Shown piece after piece: positions 1 to 6,160 of a stretch of 6,160 bases of DNA. The DNA lies in NCBI GenBank assembly GCA_030037185.1, contig JASHRR010000215.1, positions 1 through 6,160 on the forward strand, given 5' to 3'. A program made the translations under genes and the position numbers. The DNA comes from Xanthobacteraceae bacterium. GTDB taxonomy: Bacteria; Pseudomonadota; Alphaproteobacteria; Rhizobiales; Xanthobacteraceae. Numbering within the stretch: position 1 is the first letter of the stretch; every line of letters begins with the position of its first letter. Below the pieces are notes generated by a model that saw nothing but the letters and a program-made list of their open reading frames with translations, had not been told where the DNA came from and made no database searches.

Positions 1-975
1 GCCGGCGCCGAACCGGGACCGGTCTGCTATGGGCGTGGCGGCGAGGAACCCACGATCACCGATGCCAATGTCGTGCTGGGCCGGATCGGGGCTGATGCGT
101 TTCTCGGCGGCGAGATGAAACTCGATGCTAATGCGGCCCTGCAGGCGATTGATGAACGTATCGGCAAGCCTCTTGGTCTCCCGGCGGTTGAGGCCGCGCT
201 GTCGATCACCGATATCGCAACAGCGAAGATGGGACTGGCGGTGCGCCAGGTGTCCGTCGCGCAAGGACATGATACGCGGGATTTTGCGCTGGTTGCATCG
301 GGCGGCGGGGGGCCGATTCACTCCGTCGCTATCGCGCGGGATCTTGGTATCCCGACGGTGATCATCCCGCGATTTCCGGCCCATTTCTCAGCCCTGGGAA
401 TGCTGATGGCTGACGAACGGCACGACTTCGTTCAGACCTATCTCGCCAAGATCAACAATGTCGATTTCTCGGTGCTGGCTGACGTCATTGCGGGGTTGCG
501 TCGGCAGGCCGCCGGAGCCTGCCGCAACACATCCGCTGAATATACCGTTCAACTCGACCTGCGGTATGTCGGCCAGGAATTCAGTCTGCCGGTAGCGGTC
601 ACCGAGGAGCAGATTAGATCGGTCGACAGGGCCGGCATTCGCGCCGCGTTCGATGCGCTGCACGAACGGCGCTATGCGCACCATGCGCCCGATGAGCCGA
701 TCGAGATGATCAACGTCCGTGTCATCGTTCGTGCTGCGAGCGAGAAGTTGTCGCTGCCGCTCGCGGTCGGGGCCAAGTCGTCGCCCCGGCACCGCAATGT
801 CTATCTCGATCGGCTGACCAACTGTCCGGTGTACGAACGAGATTGTCTGCCACGCGGCAGCACGATCGGCGGGCCAGCGCTCATTGAGGAACTCGGCTCG
901 ACCACCGTGCTGTTGCCAGGCGACATCTGCAAAGTCGTCGACACCGGCGACTTCGTCATCACTGTAAGAGCCTGA
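1..975 (+). CDS. Hydantoinase/oxoprolinase family subunit A (HyuA-like), C-terminal part, 5' truncated by window edge
   Basis: The frame is open from base 1 and gives 324 residues ending at a TGA. Family HyuA proteins are about 680-700 residues, so roughly the N-terminal half lies outside the window. The GTG at 73 is internal, because the conserved GAEPGPVCYGRGG block lies upstream of it in the same frame. Visible family blocks are that block (residues 2-14 of the fragment), TDANVVLGRIGAD just after it, DFALVASGGGGPIH (about 94-107, the glycine-rich phosphate-binding-like loop of this ASKHA-fold family), FSALGMLMADERHDF, RYVGQEFSLPV (about 188-198) and a C-terminal IGGPALIEE with LLPGD. From family knowledge, HyuA subunits bind ATP and act with HyuB in the cytoplasm. 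They perform ATP-dependent hydrolysis of cyclic amides (N-methylhydantoin, 5-oxoproline) or ATP-dependent carboxylation (acetone, acetophenone). The sequence does not settle which. It is followed after 2 nt by the HyuB gene. The family assignment is firm and the substrate is unknown. Confidence 0.95.
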   Translation, partial: AGAEPGPVCYGRGGEEPTITDANVVLGRIGADAFLGGEMKLDANAALQAIDERIGKPLGLPAVEAALSITDIATAKMGLAVRQVSVAQGHDTRDFALVASGGGGPIHSVAIARDLGIPTVIIPRFPAHFSALGMLMADERHDFVQTYLAKINNVDFSVLADVIAGLRRQAAGACRNTSAEYTVQLDLRYVGQEFSLPVAVTEEQIRSVDRAGIRAAFDALHERRYAHHAPDEPIEMINVRVIVRAASEKLSLPLAVGAKSSPRHRNVYLDRLTNCPVYERDCLPRGSTIGGPALIEELGSTTVLLPGDICKVVDTGDFVITVRA

Positions 976-977
976 TC

Positions 978-2714
978 ATGGCGACTAATCTGCATCCCGT
1001 GACGCTGGAGATCCTGCGCAATAACCTGCCGGCGATCGCCAATGAGATGGCCGCCACCCTGCGGCGCACCTCCTACAACATGATGATCTACGAGGTCTGC
1101 GACTTCTGCACTGCGCTGCTCGACAAGCGGGGCCGGCTGATATCGCAGAACGTCGGCGGTGTCTCGCATTTCGTAGCCGACCTCGGGGTGATCATCGAAG
1201 ACGCGATCCGCAAATACGGTGAGACCGGCTTCCATCCGGACGACGTGATCATCACCAACCACCAGCGCGTCGCTGGCCAGCATCTCAACAACGTCGTCAT
1301 CTACGTGCCTTTTATCTGTGATGGAGCCCTCGTGGGCTTTGGCGTGACGCGGGCCCACTGGATCGATGTCGGCGGCATGAGCACCGGCTTCGGAGCTGGT
1401 CCGATCATCGGTGAGCCCTGGCTGGAAGGCCTCCAGCTCGATCAGCTCAAGATCTATGACAAGGGCGTGCTGAACGAAGCGCTGTGGACGGTCATCGGGG
1501 ACAACATCCGCTATCCGGAATCGTCGCTCGGCGATATGCGCGCGCAGATCGCAGCATGTCGGATGGCGGTACGGCGGCTACGCGAGCTGTGTGATAAATA
1601 CTCGCTTGAGACCTTTCTCGCCGCCGTCGATCAGATCTTCAGCGAGACGGAAATGCGATGCCGCAATGCAGTCGCTCGCATTCCGGACGGCGTTTACGAG
1701 GCTGAATCGTCTTACGACGATGACACGGTCCGGCCCGACGAGCCGGTTCGCATTCATGCCCAGGTGACAGTGAGGGGCGGCGACATGATCATTGACCTGT
1801 CGGGCTGCTCGAAACAGCGCGAAGGCGGCATCAATTCGCGTACCTTGGCCGGCGCACGCGTGGCCTACAAGGCGCTGACCGAGCCGGTGTCGCCGGTCAA
1901 TGAAGGATCGTTTCAGGCGCTGACGACCATCATTCCGGAAGGAAACGTAATGATGGCGAGCTATCCAGCGCCGATGGGCGCGTGGAGCCTGATTGTTCCG
2001 ACGGTTGTTGACACAATCTTCAAAGCGCTTGCGCCGGCCATGAAAGAGACAATGCCAGCCGCGCATCACGGGTTGCTTGGTGGCTCGGTCACATTCTTTG
2101 CTTCCAACTCGAGTGGCGGCGGAGGTTTTGTGGTGCAGAGCCTCGAAGGCGGTGGCTGGGGCGGAGGGCCGGAGCACGACGGCGAGTCCGCAACTGTGTC
2201 CGTCTGCCAGGGCGATGTGCGCAATGCGCCGATTGAGTCAATCGAGCTTAAAGCGCCTGTCATTGTCGAGGAGCGGGCCTTTCGACCAGACTCCGGAGGA
2301 CCGGGCACGCATCGCGGCGGGCTTGGCTTGCAGGTTCGCATCCGGAATCTGATCGAAGGAAAATGGAATCTGGCGCGGTCCCGCCGGCGTAAGTGTCCCC
2401 CTTGGGGCATGTGGGGTGGCCGCCCTGGCGAGACAGCCGAGTATCTGCTGCGGTTGCCGACAGATGAGGCGTTTCAGCCCATCGATCAGGTGATGCGGAA
2501 GGTACCGGCCGGATCAGAAGTCATCGTGTTGACGGGTGGTGGTGGCGGCTGGGGGCCACCTGAGCAACGCGACCCGGCGGCAGTGCTTGATGATGTGCGC
2601 CAGGGTATCGTGAGTATTGGTGCGGCTGAAAACGACTACGGCGTCGTTCTTCGCGGTTCGGAGTTGGACCGGGTGGCGACCGAAAAACTCCGCGCAACGC
2701 ATCGGCATAATTGA
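978..2714 (+). CDS. Hydantoinase/oxoprolinase family subunit B (HyuB-like)
   Basis: This is a complete gene of 578 residues, normal for HyuB (about 520-600). The start is the ATG 2 nt after the hyuA stop, with a modest AAGAG at 966-970 and spacing of 7; HPVTLEILRNNL at residues 6-17 matches the usual beginning of the family. Further family blocks are FCTALLDKRGRLISQN (about 43-58), GQHLNN (100-105), RAHWIDVGG (125-133), IRYPESSLGDMRAQIAAC (about 177-194), FRPDSGGPGTHRGGLG (435-450), PPWGMWGGRPG and a glycine-rich TGGGGGWGPPEQRDP (519-533). The end, DDVRQGIVSIGAAENDYGVVL, is also typical. No signal peptide is seen, so it acts in the cytoplasm as the partner of HyuA. The usual GTHLPD of hydantoinase/oxoprolinase B subunits is replaced by GQHLNN, pointing to a less-characterised subgroup and making a specific hydantoinase or oxoprolinase label unsafe. 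It is probably translationally coupled to hyuA. Confidence 0.95.
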   Translation: MATNLHPVTLEILRNNLPAIANEMAATLRRTSYNMMIYEVCDFCTALLDKRGRLISQNVGGVSHFVADLGVIIEDAIRKYGETGFHPDDVIITNHQRVAGQHLNNVVIYVPFICDGALVGFGVTRAHWIDVGGMSTGFGAGPIIGEPWLEGLQLDQLKIYDKGVLNEALWTVIGDNIRYPESSLGDMRAQIAACRMAVRRLRELCDKYSLETFLAAVDQIFSETEMRCRNAVARIPDGVYEAESSYDDDTVRPDEPVRIHAQVTVRGGDMIIDLSGCSKQREGGINSRTLAGARVAYKALTEPVSPVNEGSFQALTTIIPEGNVMMASYPAPMGAWSLIVPTVVDTIFKALAPAMKETMPAAHHGLLGGSVTFFASNSSGGGGFVVQSLEGGGWGGGPEHDGESATVSVCQGDVRNAPIESIELKAPVIVEERAFRPDSGGPGTHRGGLGLQVRIRNLIEGKWNLARSRRRKCPPWGMWGGRPGETAEYLLRLPTDEAFQPIDQVMRKVPAGSEVIVLTGGGGGWGPPEQRDPAAVLDDVRQGIVSIGAAENDYGVVLRGSELDRVATEKLRATHRHN

Positions 2715-2717
2715 ATC

Positions 2718-3390
2718 ATGAGCCTGCTGCGATCGATGAGCGACGGGTTGAGGAGACCTCCGGCATTGTCCGATGCCGAGCAGCAACTGCAGCGGCTGCA
2801 CGTGCTCGACACGGATGATGGCCGGCCTGGCAGGCGCTCACACGCCGGAGGCTGCAGACCTTCAAAGGACGACCGTCTCTGCGGGCTCGATTGGCGACAG
2901 AGCGGGCCTGAGCCCGGCGGCTATGCGATTGTCCGAGATCGACGATATCCATCTGTCGTCCTGTGTCACGCGAACTTCTGTTGCGGGCCGAGCGCGCTGA
3001 CGCTGGCCGAGCAGATGCCTGAGGTCTCGCTTGAACGCGTCGCAGTTGCGATCGGCGCCGCGACCGATTTGATGGTGCGGCTTGGCGTGGTGATCGATGG
3101 CGCCCATCTGCTCTATCGTGGTGGGTGGCCGACCTCGCTGGCTGCGCCGCTGGGCGCGACTGCGACCGCAGCCGGTTTGTTTGGTCCTGACGGGCAAGCG
3201 ACGGCACGCGCTTTGGCGCTGGCCTTGTCTGCAAGCACGGCGGCAATCGGTCAGCCGCCTGAACCGTGCACGGGCCGCTGGGTCTTGCTCCTTGATGGCG
3301 ACCGGCCCGAAATTCAAGGGTCGCAAACGTTTCATAGTATTCGAGCGAGGCAGCATCGCTCAAAGAGCTCGCAAAGCCCCCTGAAAGAGG
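2718..3390 (+). pseudogene. Decayed MmgE/PrpD-family gene (frameshifted and truncated)
   Basis: An ATG 3 nt after the hyuB stop opens a frame beginning MSLLRSMSDGLRRPP and reaching LQRLHVLDT. Family-like sequence then continues one base further on (LAGAHTPEAADLQ, AAMRLSEIDDIHLSSC), so a base appears to have been gained near 2814. That second frame hits TGA at 2998-3000. Family-like sequence resumes in the first frame (SALTLAEQ, AAATDLMVRLG, PLGATATAAGLFG, ALALALSASTAAIG), implying a base lost within about 2983-2987. After GRWVLL (to about 3290) the similarity fades. Intact MmgE/PrpD proteins are about 450 residues; here only about 190 are covered. Members include 2-methylcitrate dehydratase and cis-aconitate decarboxylase, but many operonic members have no known reaction. 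The first frame stays formally open to 3572, but its tail there overlaps the binding-protein gene and looks like noise. The end given is approximate. No good ribosome site precedes it. Sequencing error could explain the two single-base shifts but not the missing C-terminal half. Confidence 0.75.
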
Positions 3391-3392
3391 GG
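3378..3392 (+). other. Small GC-rich hairpin just upstream of the binding-protein ribosome site
   Basis: CCCCT (3378-3382) and AGGGG (3388-3392) are perfect reverse complements around a 5-nt GAAAG loop. The Shine-Dalgarno of the next gene begins about 5 nt downstream. No T-run follows, so it is not a standard intrinsic terminator. It could be an mRNA stability or processing element that sets the high expression usual for a binding protein, or it could be chance; a 5-bp stem is weak evidence. Confidence 0.25.
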
Positions 3393-3397
3393 ATCAG

Positions 3398-3403
3398 AGG
3401 AGG
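3398..3403 (+). promoter_or_regulatory. Strong Shine-Dalgarno (AGGAGG) for the substrate-binding protein
   Basis: A perfect AGGAGG lies 8 nt before the ATG at 3412 and is the strongest ribosome-binding site in the window. It fixes that start and fits a binding protein made in excess over its ATPase and permease. The 110 or so bases before it show no convincing sigma-70 type promoter. Confidence 0.85.
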
Positions 3404-3411
3404 AACCCGGA

Positions 3412-4392
3412 ATGCATACCCTGTCTCGATCTCATCTTCACAGCCTCGCAGTTGCGGTGGCCGTCACGATCCTGGGCCCGTTTCCGCGGCTCGCATCTGC
3501 GCAAGATGTGGTGAAGGTTGCCAAAGCGGTACCAAATCCACTTGCCTTTGCGGTTCTGGACATCGGCAATGACGCGGGTATCTGGGCCAAGCACGGACTT
3601 AAGCTGGAGATCATGAACTCGAGCGGCGATGCCAGGATGCAGCAGGCCATGGTGGCCGGCGAGATTGACTTTGGTCTTGGCTCCGGCCCCGGCATGGGCT
3701 TCCTGGCGAAGGGCGTTCCAGCGACGGTCGTCGGTGTCGTCGCCAACCAGCCATTGAGCATGGGCCTGATCATCGGAAAGAACTCAAAGGCCAGGACTGT
3801 TGCCGACATCAAAGGCACTAAGATCGGCGTCAGCACCAACGCCTCGCTCTCCTATTGGCTCGCTCGCAAGTTGTCAGAGCTGCAGGGCTGGGGACCCAAC
3901 GGCGTGCGGACCGTGCCCCTCGGCGCCTTGCCGAGCAACATTGCGGCGCTTGAGGCCGGACAGGTGGACGGCTTTGTGATGTCAGCGTCGGTTGGCCACC
4001 AGCTTCAGCGCAACAAAGAGGGAAGGCTGCTGCTGCGCTTCGGCGACTATATCGGCAAGTTCTACACCCATGTGATCTTTGCCTCGAACAGGATCATCGA
4101 AAAGAACCCCGACCTGGTGAAGAAATTTGTGCAGGGGTGGAGCGACACCGTGAAATATATGAAAGAGAACAAGGCCGACGCCGTGCGCTTTGCCAAGGAG
4201 ATTACCGGCTACGACGATGATATCCAGAGCGATGAATACGACGATGTCATGCCGATGATGTCGGTTGATATGAAATTCGACAAGGAGTCTTCGGACGTCG
4301 TCGCGGAGTCCCTGATTGATCTGCAGATTTCGAAGGAGAAGCTGGACCTGTCCAAGTTCTATACACAACGCTTCCTTCCCGCCGTCAACTAG
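3412..4392 (+). CDS. ABC transporter periplasmic substrate-binding protein (NMT1/THI5, SsuA/TauA-like)
   Basis: This is a 326-residue exported protein, a normal length for the family. The N-terminus has a basic/polar start, a hydrophobic stretch (about 11-24) and an ASA cleavage motif, with signal peptidase I cutting probably after Ala30 before QDVVKV. No lipobox cysteine is present, so it is likely a soluble periplasmic protein. Family features are DIGNDAGIWAKHGLKLEI (about 50-67), QQAMVAGEIDFGLGSG (about 77-92), the hinge-region VADIKGTKIGVS (130-141), IAALEAGQVDGFV (about 177-189), and an IIEKNPDLVKKFVQGW helix (about 228-243). It delivers a small organic solute to the permease. Relatives bind taurine, alkanesulfonates, nitrate, thiamine-pyrimidine precursors or aromatic acids, and the ligand cannot be told from sequence alone. 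It is followed 39 nt later by the ATPase, and its position after hyuA/hyuB suggests the ligand is the substrate, or a precursor of the substrate, of that enzyme. Confidence 0.92.
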   Translation: MHTLSRSHLHSLAVAVAVTILGPFPRLASAQDVVKVAKAVPNPLAFAVLDIGNDAGIWAKHGLKLEIMNSSGDARMQQAMVAGEIDFGLGSGPGMGFLAKGVPATVVGVVANQPLSMGLIIGKNSKARTVADIKGTKIGVSTNASLSYWLARKLSELQGWGPNGVRTVPLGALPSNIAALEAGQVDGFVMSASVGHQLQRNKEGRLLLRFGDYIGKFYTHVIFASNRIIEKNPDLVKKFVQGWSDTVKYMKENKADAVRFAKEITGYDDDIQSDEYDDVMPMMSVDMKFDKESSDVVAESLIDLQISKEKLDLSKFYTQRFLPAVN

Positions 4393-4431
4393 CAACTGGC
4401 AAGTATCTGCCCAAGAAGAGAAACAACTCTG

Positions 4432-5301
4432 ATGAGTTCTCCGCAGGCCTTGTCGGCATCTGATATGCCGCTTGCGACAAGAAATGGCTCTGATGTGGCA
4501 GAAGCCTTGATATCGGCGAGGAACATCAGCCATGTCTTCGCCGCTCACGGCACCGGAAAAGATCTGCTGGCGCTCGACAAGGTCAGCGTTGACATCCGGC
4601 GTGGCGAGATGGTTGCCTTCATCGGGCCAAGCGGCTGCGGTAAGAGCACCCTGCTGAATGTCATCGGCGGCCTGATCAATCCAACCAGAGGCGCCGCGTT
4701 TATCGACAATGTTCAGGTGAAGGGACCTGCGCCGAAGAAGGTTGCCTGCATCTTTCAAGAGGGCGCACTGCTGCCCTGGGCTACCGTTCTCGACAACGTC
4801 AAGGTCGGGCTCGAATTTCAGGGCGTCGCATCGAGCGAACGGCCGCCGCGCGCGGAGAAAGCCCTCGCCGCCGTCGGTCTTACGTCATTTGCCAAGCACT
4901 ATCCGCATCAACTCTCTGGCGGCATGAAGCAGCGGGTTGCGCTTGCGCGGGCACTGAGCCTGGAAACCGACGTGCTTCTGATGGATGAGCCGTTTGCCGC
5001 CCTCGATGAGCAGACGCGGATGGTTTTCGGTGAAGATCTGTCGCGGATGTTATCCAAAACAAACAAGACCATCCTGCTCGTTACCCACAGCCTGGCGGAA
5101 GCGGTGTTCCTGTCGGACCGCATCTTCGTGTTCACCGCCCGGCCGGGATCCATCAAGGAAACAATGATCGTCGATCAGCCGCATCCCCGGAAGCCGCAAT
5201 TCGTAACCTCTGAGGCTTTCAACCGCACGCGCAACCGCCTTTATGAAGCGCTGCGCGAAGAGGTGCTGAAGGCGATGGATGAGGCTGGGGTTCCGAGGTA
5301 G
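4432..5301 (+). CDS. ABC transporter ATP-binding protein (SsuB/TauB-like)
   Basis: This 289-residue cytoplasmic ATPase would power the importer. All motifs needed for activity are present: Walker A GPSGCGKST (65-73), Q-loop glutamine in IFQEGALLPW (Gln109), signature LSGGMKQRVALARAL (161-175), Walker B VLLMDEP (181-187, catalytic Glu186), D-loop AALDEQT and the switch histidine in LVTHSLAEA (His219). The LLPWATVLDNV sequence after the Q-loop and the RPGSIKE tail are characteristic of the nitrate/sulfonate/taurine subfamily. Compared with TauB/SsuB (about 255 residues) there is an N-terminal extension of some 25 polar residues before the first beta strand. The ATG at 4432 has only a weak purine-rich AAGAAGAG (4413-4420) at 11 nt, so an internal start such as Met12 (4465) cannot be excluded. 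It lies 14 nt upstream of the permease in the same operon. Confidence 0.95.
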   Translation: MSSPQALSASDMPLATRNGSDVAEALISARNISHVFAAHGTGKDLLALDKVSVDIRRGEMVAFIGPSGCGKSTLLNVIGGLINPTRGAAFIDNVQVKGPAPKKVACIFQEGALLPWATVLDNVKVGLEFQGVASSERPPRAEKALAAVGLTSFAKHYPHQLSGGMKQRVALARALSLETDVLLMDEPFAALDEQTRMVFGEDLSRMLSKTNKTILLVTHSLAEAVFLSDRIFVFTARPGSIKETMIVDQPHPRKPQFVTSEAFNRTRNRLYEALREEVLKAMDEAGVPR

Positions 5302-5315
5302 CGAGGCTGACAGGA

Positions 5316-6095
5316 ATGACTACGCTCGCCCATCGAGACAAGGCACGCAGTCTTCAAGACTTGGCGATCAAGGCCGGCTTCATCCTCGCGTTCCTGCTAG
5401 CTTGGCACCTTGTCACCACTCAGGGACTGGTGAGCCCGTTGTTTCTGCCGCAGCCCGGCGAGACGTTCCGGACATTCATCGAGATCATCGCTTCAGGCGA
5501 AGCGTTTGATGATCTGTCAACGACGTTGTTTGAACTGTCGATCGCCTTTCTGCTTGCCGCGACGCTGGGCACGATCATTGGTTATCTTGTCAGCACTCAC
5601 GTTTATTCAATCCGTGTGTTTGAGCCGATCTTCGCCGGGCTGTATGCGATCCCGGTCATCATCTTCTACCCGCTAAATGTTCTTTTCTTCGGGCTCGGGG
5701 TCGAATCCAAGATTGTGCATGGTGCGCTGTTCGGCTTCTTTCCGGTTGTTCTGAATACGATCCAGGGATTCGCTCACGTTGATCCCGCGTTGGTCAGACT
5801 GGCCTATTCCCTTGGCGCGTCGCGCCGACAGATGGTGACCCGCATTCTGTTTCCGGCTGCATTGCCGGCAATGCTGACCGGCTACCGCATGGGCTTCACG
5901 CTGACGTTTCTGGCCATTATAGGAGCAGAGACCATTGCATCATTCGCAGGGCTTGGGCACCGCATCGTTTGGTATGCCGAAGCGCTCGACATGCCGATGA
6001 TGTTTGCTTACATCCTGTTCGTTGTACTCGTTGCCGCGCTGATGAACCTGCTCGTGTCGACGGTGGAATCCTGGATGTCGATGGAGGACAAATAG
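5316..6095 (+). CDS. ABC transporter permease (SsuC/TauC-like, BPD_transp_1 fold)
   Basis: This is a 259-residue inner-membrane protein with about six hydrophobic segments (roughly residues 18-38, 70-94, 103-126, 133-152, 183-209 and 226-250). The cytoplasmic EAA loop that docks on the ATPase is clear at about 160-183 (LVRLAYSLGASRRQMVTRIL, with the conserved Gly167). The LFLPQPGETFRTF block near the N-terminus and AETIASFAGLGHRI after the loop are typical of nitrate/sulfonate/taurine permeases. It starts 14 nt after the ATPase stop. A GAGG at 5303-5306 with 9-nt spacing supports the ATG at 5316, and the next in-frame Met is far inside (Met173). It forms the membrane pore, either as a homodimer or together with the product of the gene that begins at 6098. 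Confidence 0.95.
   Translation: MTTLAHRDKARSLQDLAIKAGFILAFLLAWHLVTTQGLVSPLFLPQPGETFRTFIEIIASGEAFDDLSTTLFELSIAFLLAATLGTIIGYLVSTHVYSIRVFEPIFAGLYAIPVIIFYPLNVLFFGLGVESKIVHGALFGFFPVVLNTIQGFAHVDPALVRLAYSLGASRRQMVTRILFPAALPAMLTGYRMGFTLTFLAIIGAETIASFAGLGHRIVWYAEALDMPMMFAYILFVVLVAALMNLLVSTVESWMSMEDK
6083..6087 (+). promoter_or_regulatory. Shine-Dalgarno (GGAGG) that supports a TTG start at 6098
   Basis: GGAGG lies inside the last codons of the permease gene, 10 nt before TTG at 6098. No ATG or GTG sits at a suitable distance in that frame, so this site decides the start of the downstream partial gene. Confidence 0.6.
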
Positions 6096-6097
6096 CG

Positions 6098-6160
6098 TTG
6101 GGAAAAGCGCCGCCTTGGGTATCCGTTACTCGGTTCCTTCTGGTGCTGCTTCTGCTTGCT
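6098..6160 (+). CDS. Start of a further gene, probably a second ABC transporter permease (3' truncated by window edge)
   Basis: From a TTG at 6098, 2 nt after the permease stop, the frame is open to the window end and gives 21 residues (start as Met): MGKAPPWVSVT followed by RFLLVLLLLA. A short polar/basic head followed by a leucine-rich hydrophobic run fits the first membrane segment of an inner-membrane protein. In transporter operons of this type the gene after a first permease is often a second permease, which is the best guess. A signal peptide of an exported protein would look similar over so short a stretch. The start call rests on the GGAGG at 6083-6087 and the tight spacing. Confidence 0.55.
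   Translation, partial: MGKAPPWVSVTRFLLVLLLLA

Noticed and set aside
1578..2177. Minus-strand open frames inside hyuB (also 801-1358 and 2066-2410)
   Set aside because: They are fully contained within a conserved HyuB coding region on the opposite strand and show no family features.
2536..2556. GGT/GGC-rich run resembling a simple repeat in hyuB
   Set aside because: It encodes the conserved glycine-rich TGGGGGWG block of HyuB and is not an independent repeat.
2716..3363. Long minus-strand open frames opposite the pseudogene (2716-3363 and 2862-3356)
   Set aside because: Their translations are arginine/alanine/serine-rich low-complexity strings with no recognisable domain, typical of antisense frames in GC-rich DNA, while the plus strand carries clear MmgE/PrpD blocks.
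3378..3392. Hairpin considered as an intrinsic terminator
   Set aside because: The stem is only 5 bp and is followed by GATCAGAGGAGG with no T-run.
3290..3411. Search for a sigma-70 type promoter ahead of the binding-protein gene
   Set aside because: TAGTAT at 3335-3340 resembles a -10 box, but the bases 17 nt upstream (ATTCAA) are a poor -35, so no promoter is called.
3391..3572. Extension of the pseudogene's first frame into the binding-protein gene
   Set aside because: The residues here are a shifted reading of the binding-protein signal-peptide region and match nothing in the MmgE/PrpD family; the open frame is fortuitous.
4398..4411. GGCA/TGCC inverted repeat between the binding-protein and ATPase genes
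   Set aside because: It is a 4-bp stem with a 6-nt loop and no T-run, well within chance expectation.
3982..4758. Minus-strand open frame of 258 residues across the binding-protein/ATPase border
   Set aside because: It lies opposite two well-supported genes, contains no recognisable motif, and is explained by codon bias on the other strand.
5279..5509. Alternative plus-strand frame overlapping the ATPase end and permease start
   Set aside because: It overlaps the well-supported permease in another frame and has no recognisable domain.

Overview
The window reads as one co-directional (+ strand) catabolic and uptake cluster from a GC-rich proteobacterium. Strong G/C third-position bias, the hydantoinase A/B pair and a nitrate/taurine/THI5-type ABC transporter suggest an alphaproteobacterium of the Bradyrhizobium/Rhodopseudomonas kind. 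That placement is an inference from style and gene content, because no taxonomic marker is present.

Layout: (1) 1-975 is the C-terminal part of a HyuA-type subunit (hydantoinase/oxoprolinase/acetone carboxylase family), cut by the left edge. (2) 978-2714 is the complete partner subunit HyuB, starting 2 nt after the hyuA stop. (3) 2718 to about 3390 is a decayed MmgE/PrpD-family gene. Family-like sequence runs in one frame, moves to another near 2814, returns near 2983-2987, and is lost after about 3290. (4) 3412-4392 is an exported substrate-binding protein with a strong Shine-Dalgarno. (5) 4432-5301 is the ABC ATPase. (6) 5316-6095 is the inner-membrane permease. (7) 6098 to the right edge is the beginning of another gene with a probable TTG start and a hydrophobic N-terminus, most likely a second permease.

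The likely logic is uptake plus attack. The periplasmic protein captures a small organic solute, the ATPase and one or two permeases import it, and the HyuA/HyuB complex opens or carboxylates it using ATP. The substrate cannot be read from the sequence. HyuA/HyuB relatives act on hydantoins, 5-oxoproline, acetone and acetophenone, and relatives of the transporter carry taurine, alkanesulfonates, nitrate, pyrimidine precursors and aromatics. The MmgE/PrpD gene may once have supplied a further step but looks non-functional here.

There is no RNA gene, CRISPR array, insertion sequence or phage element. The longest stretch without an intact gene is the pseudogene plus leader (2715-3411). The most noteworthy points are that pseudogene, the variant GQHLNN motif in HyuB, and the probable second permease at the right edge.
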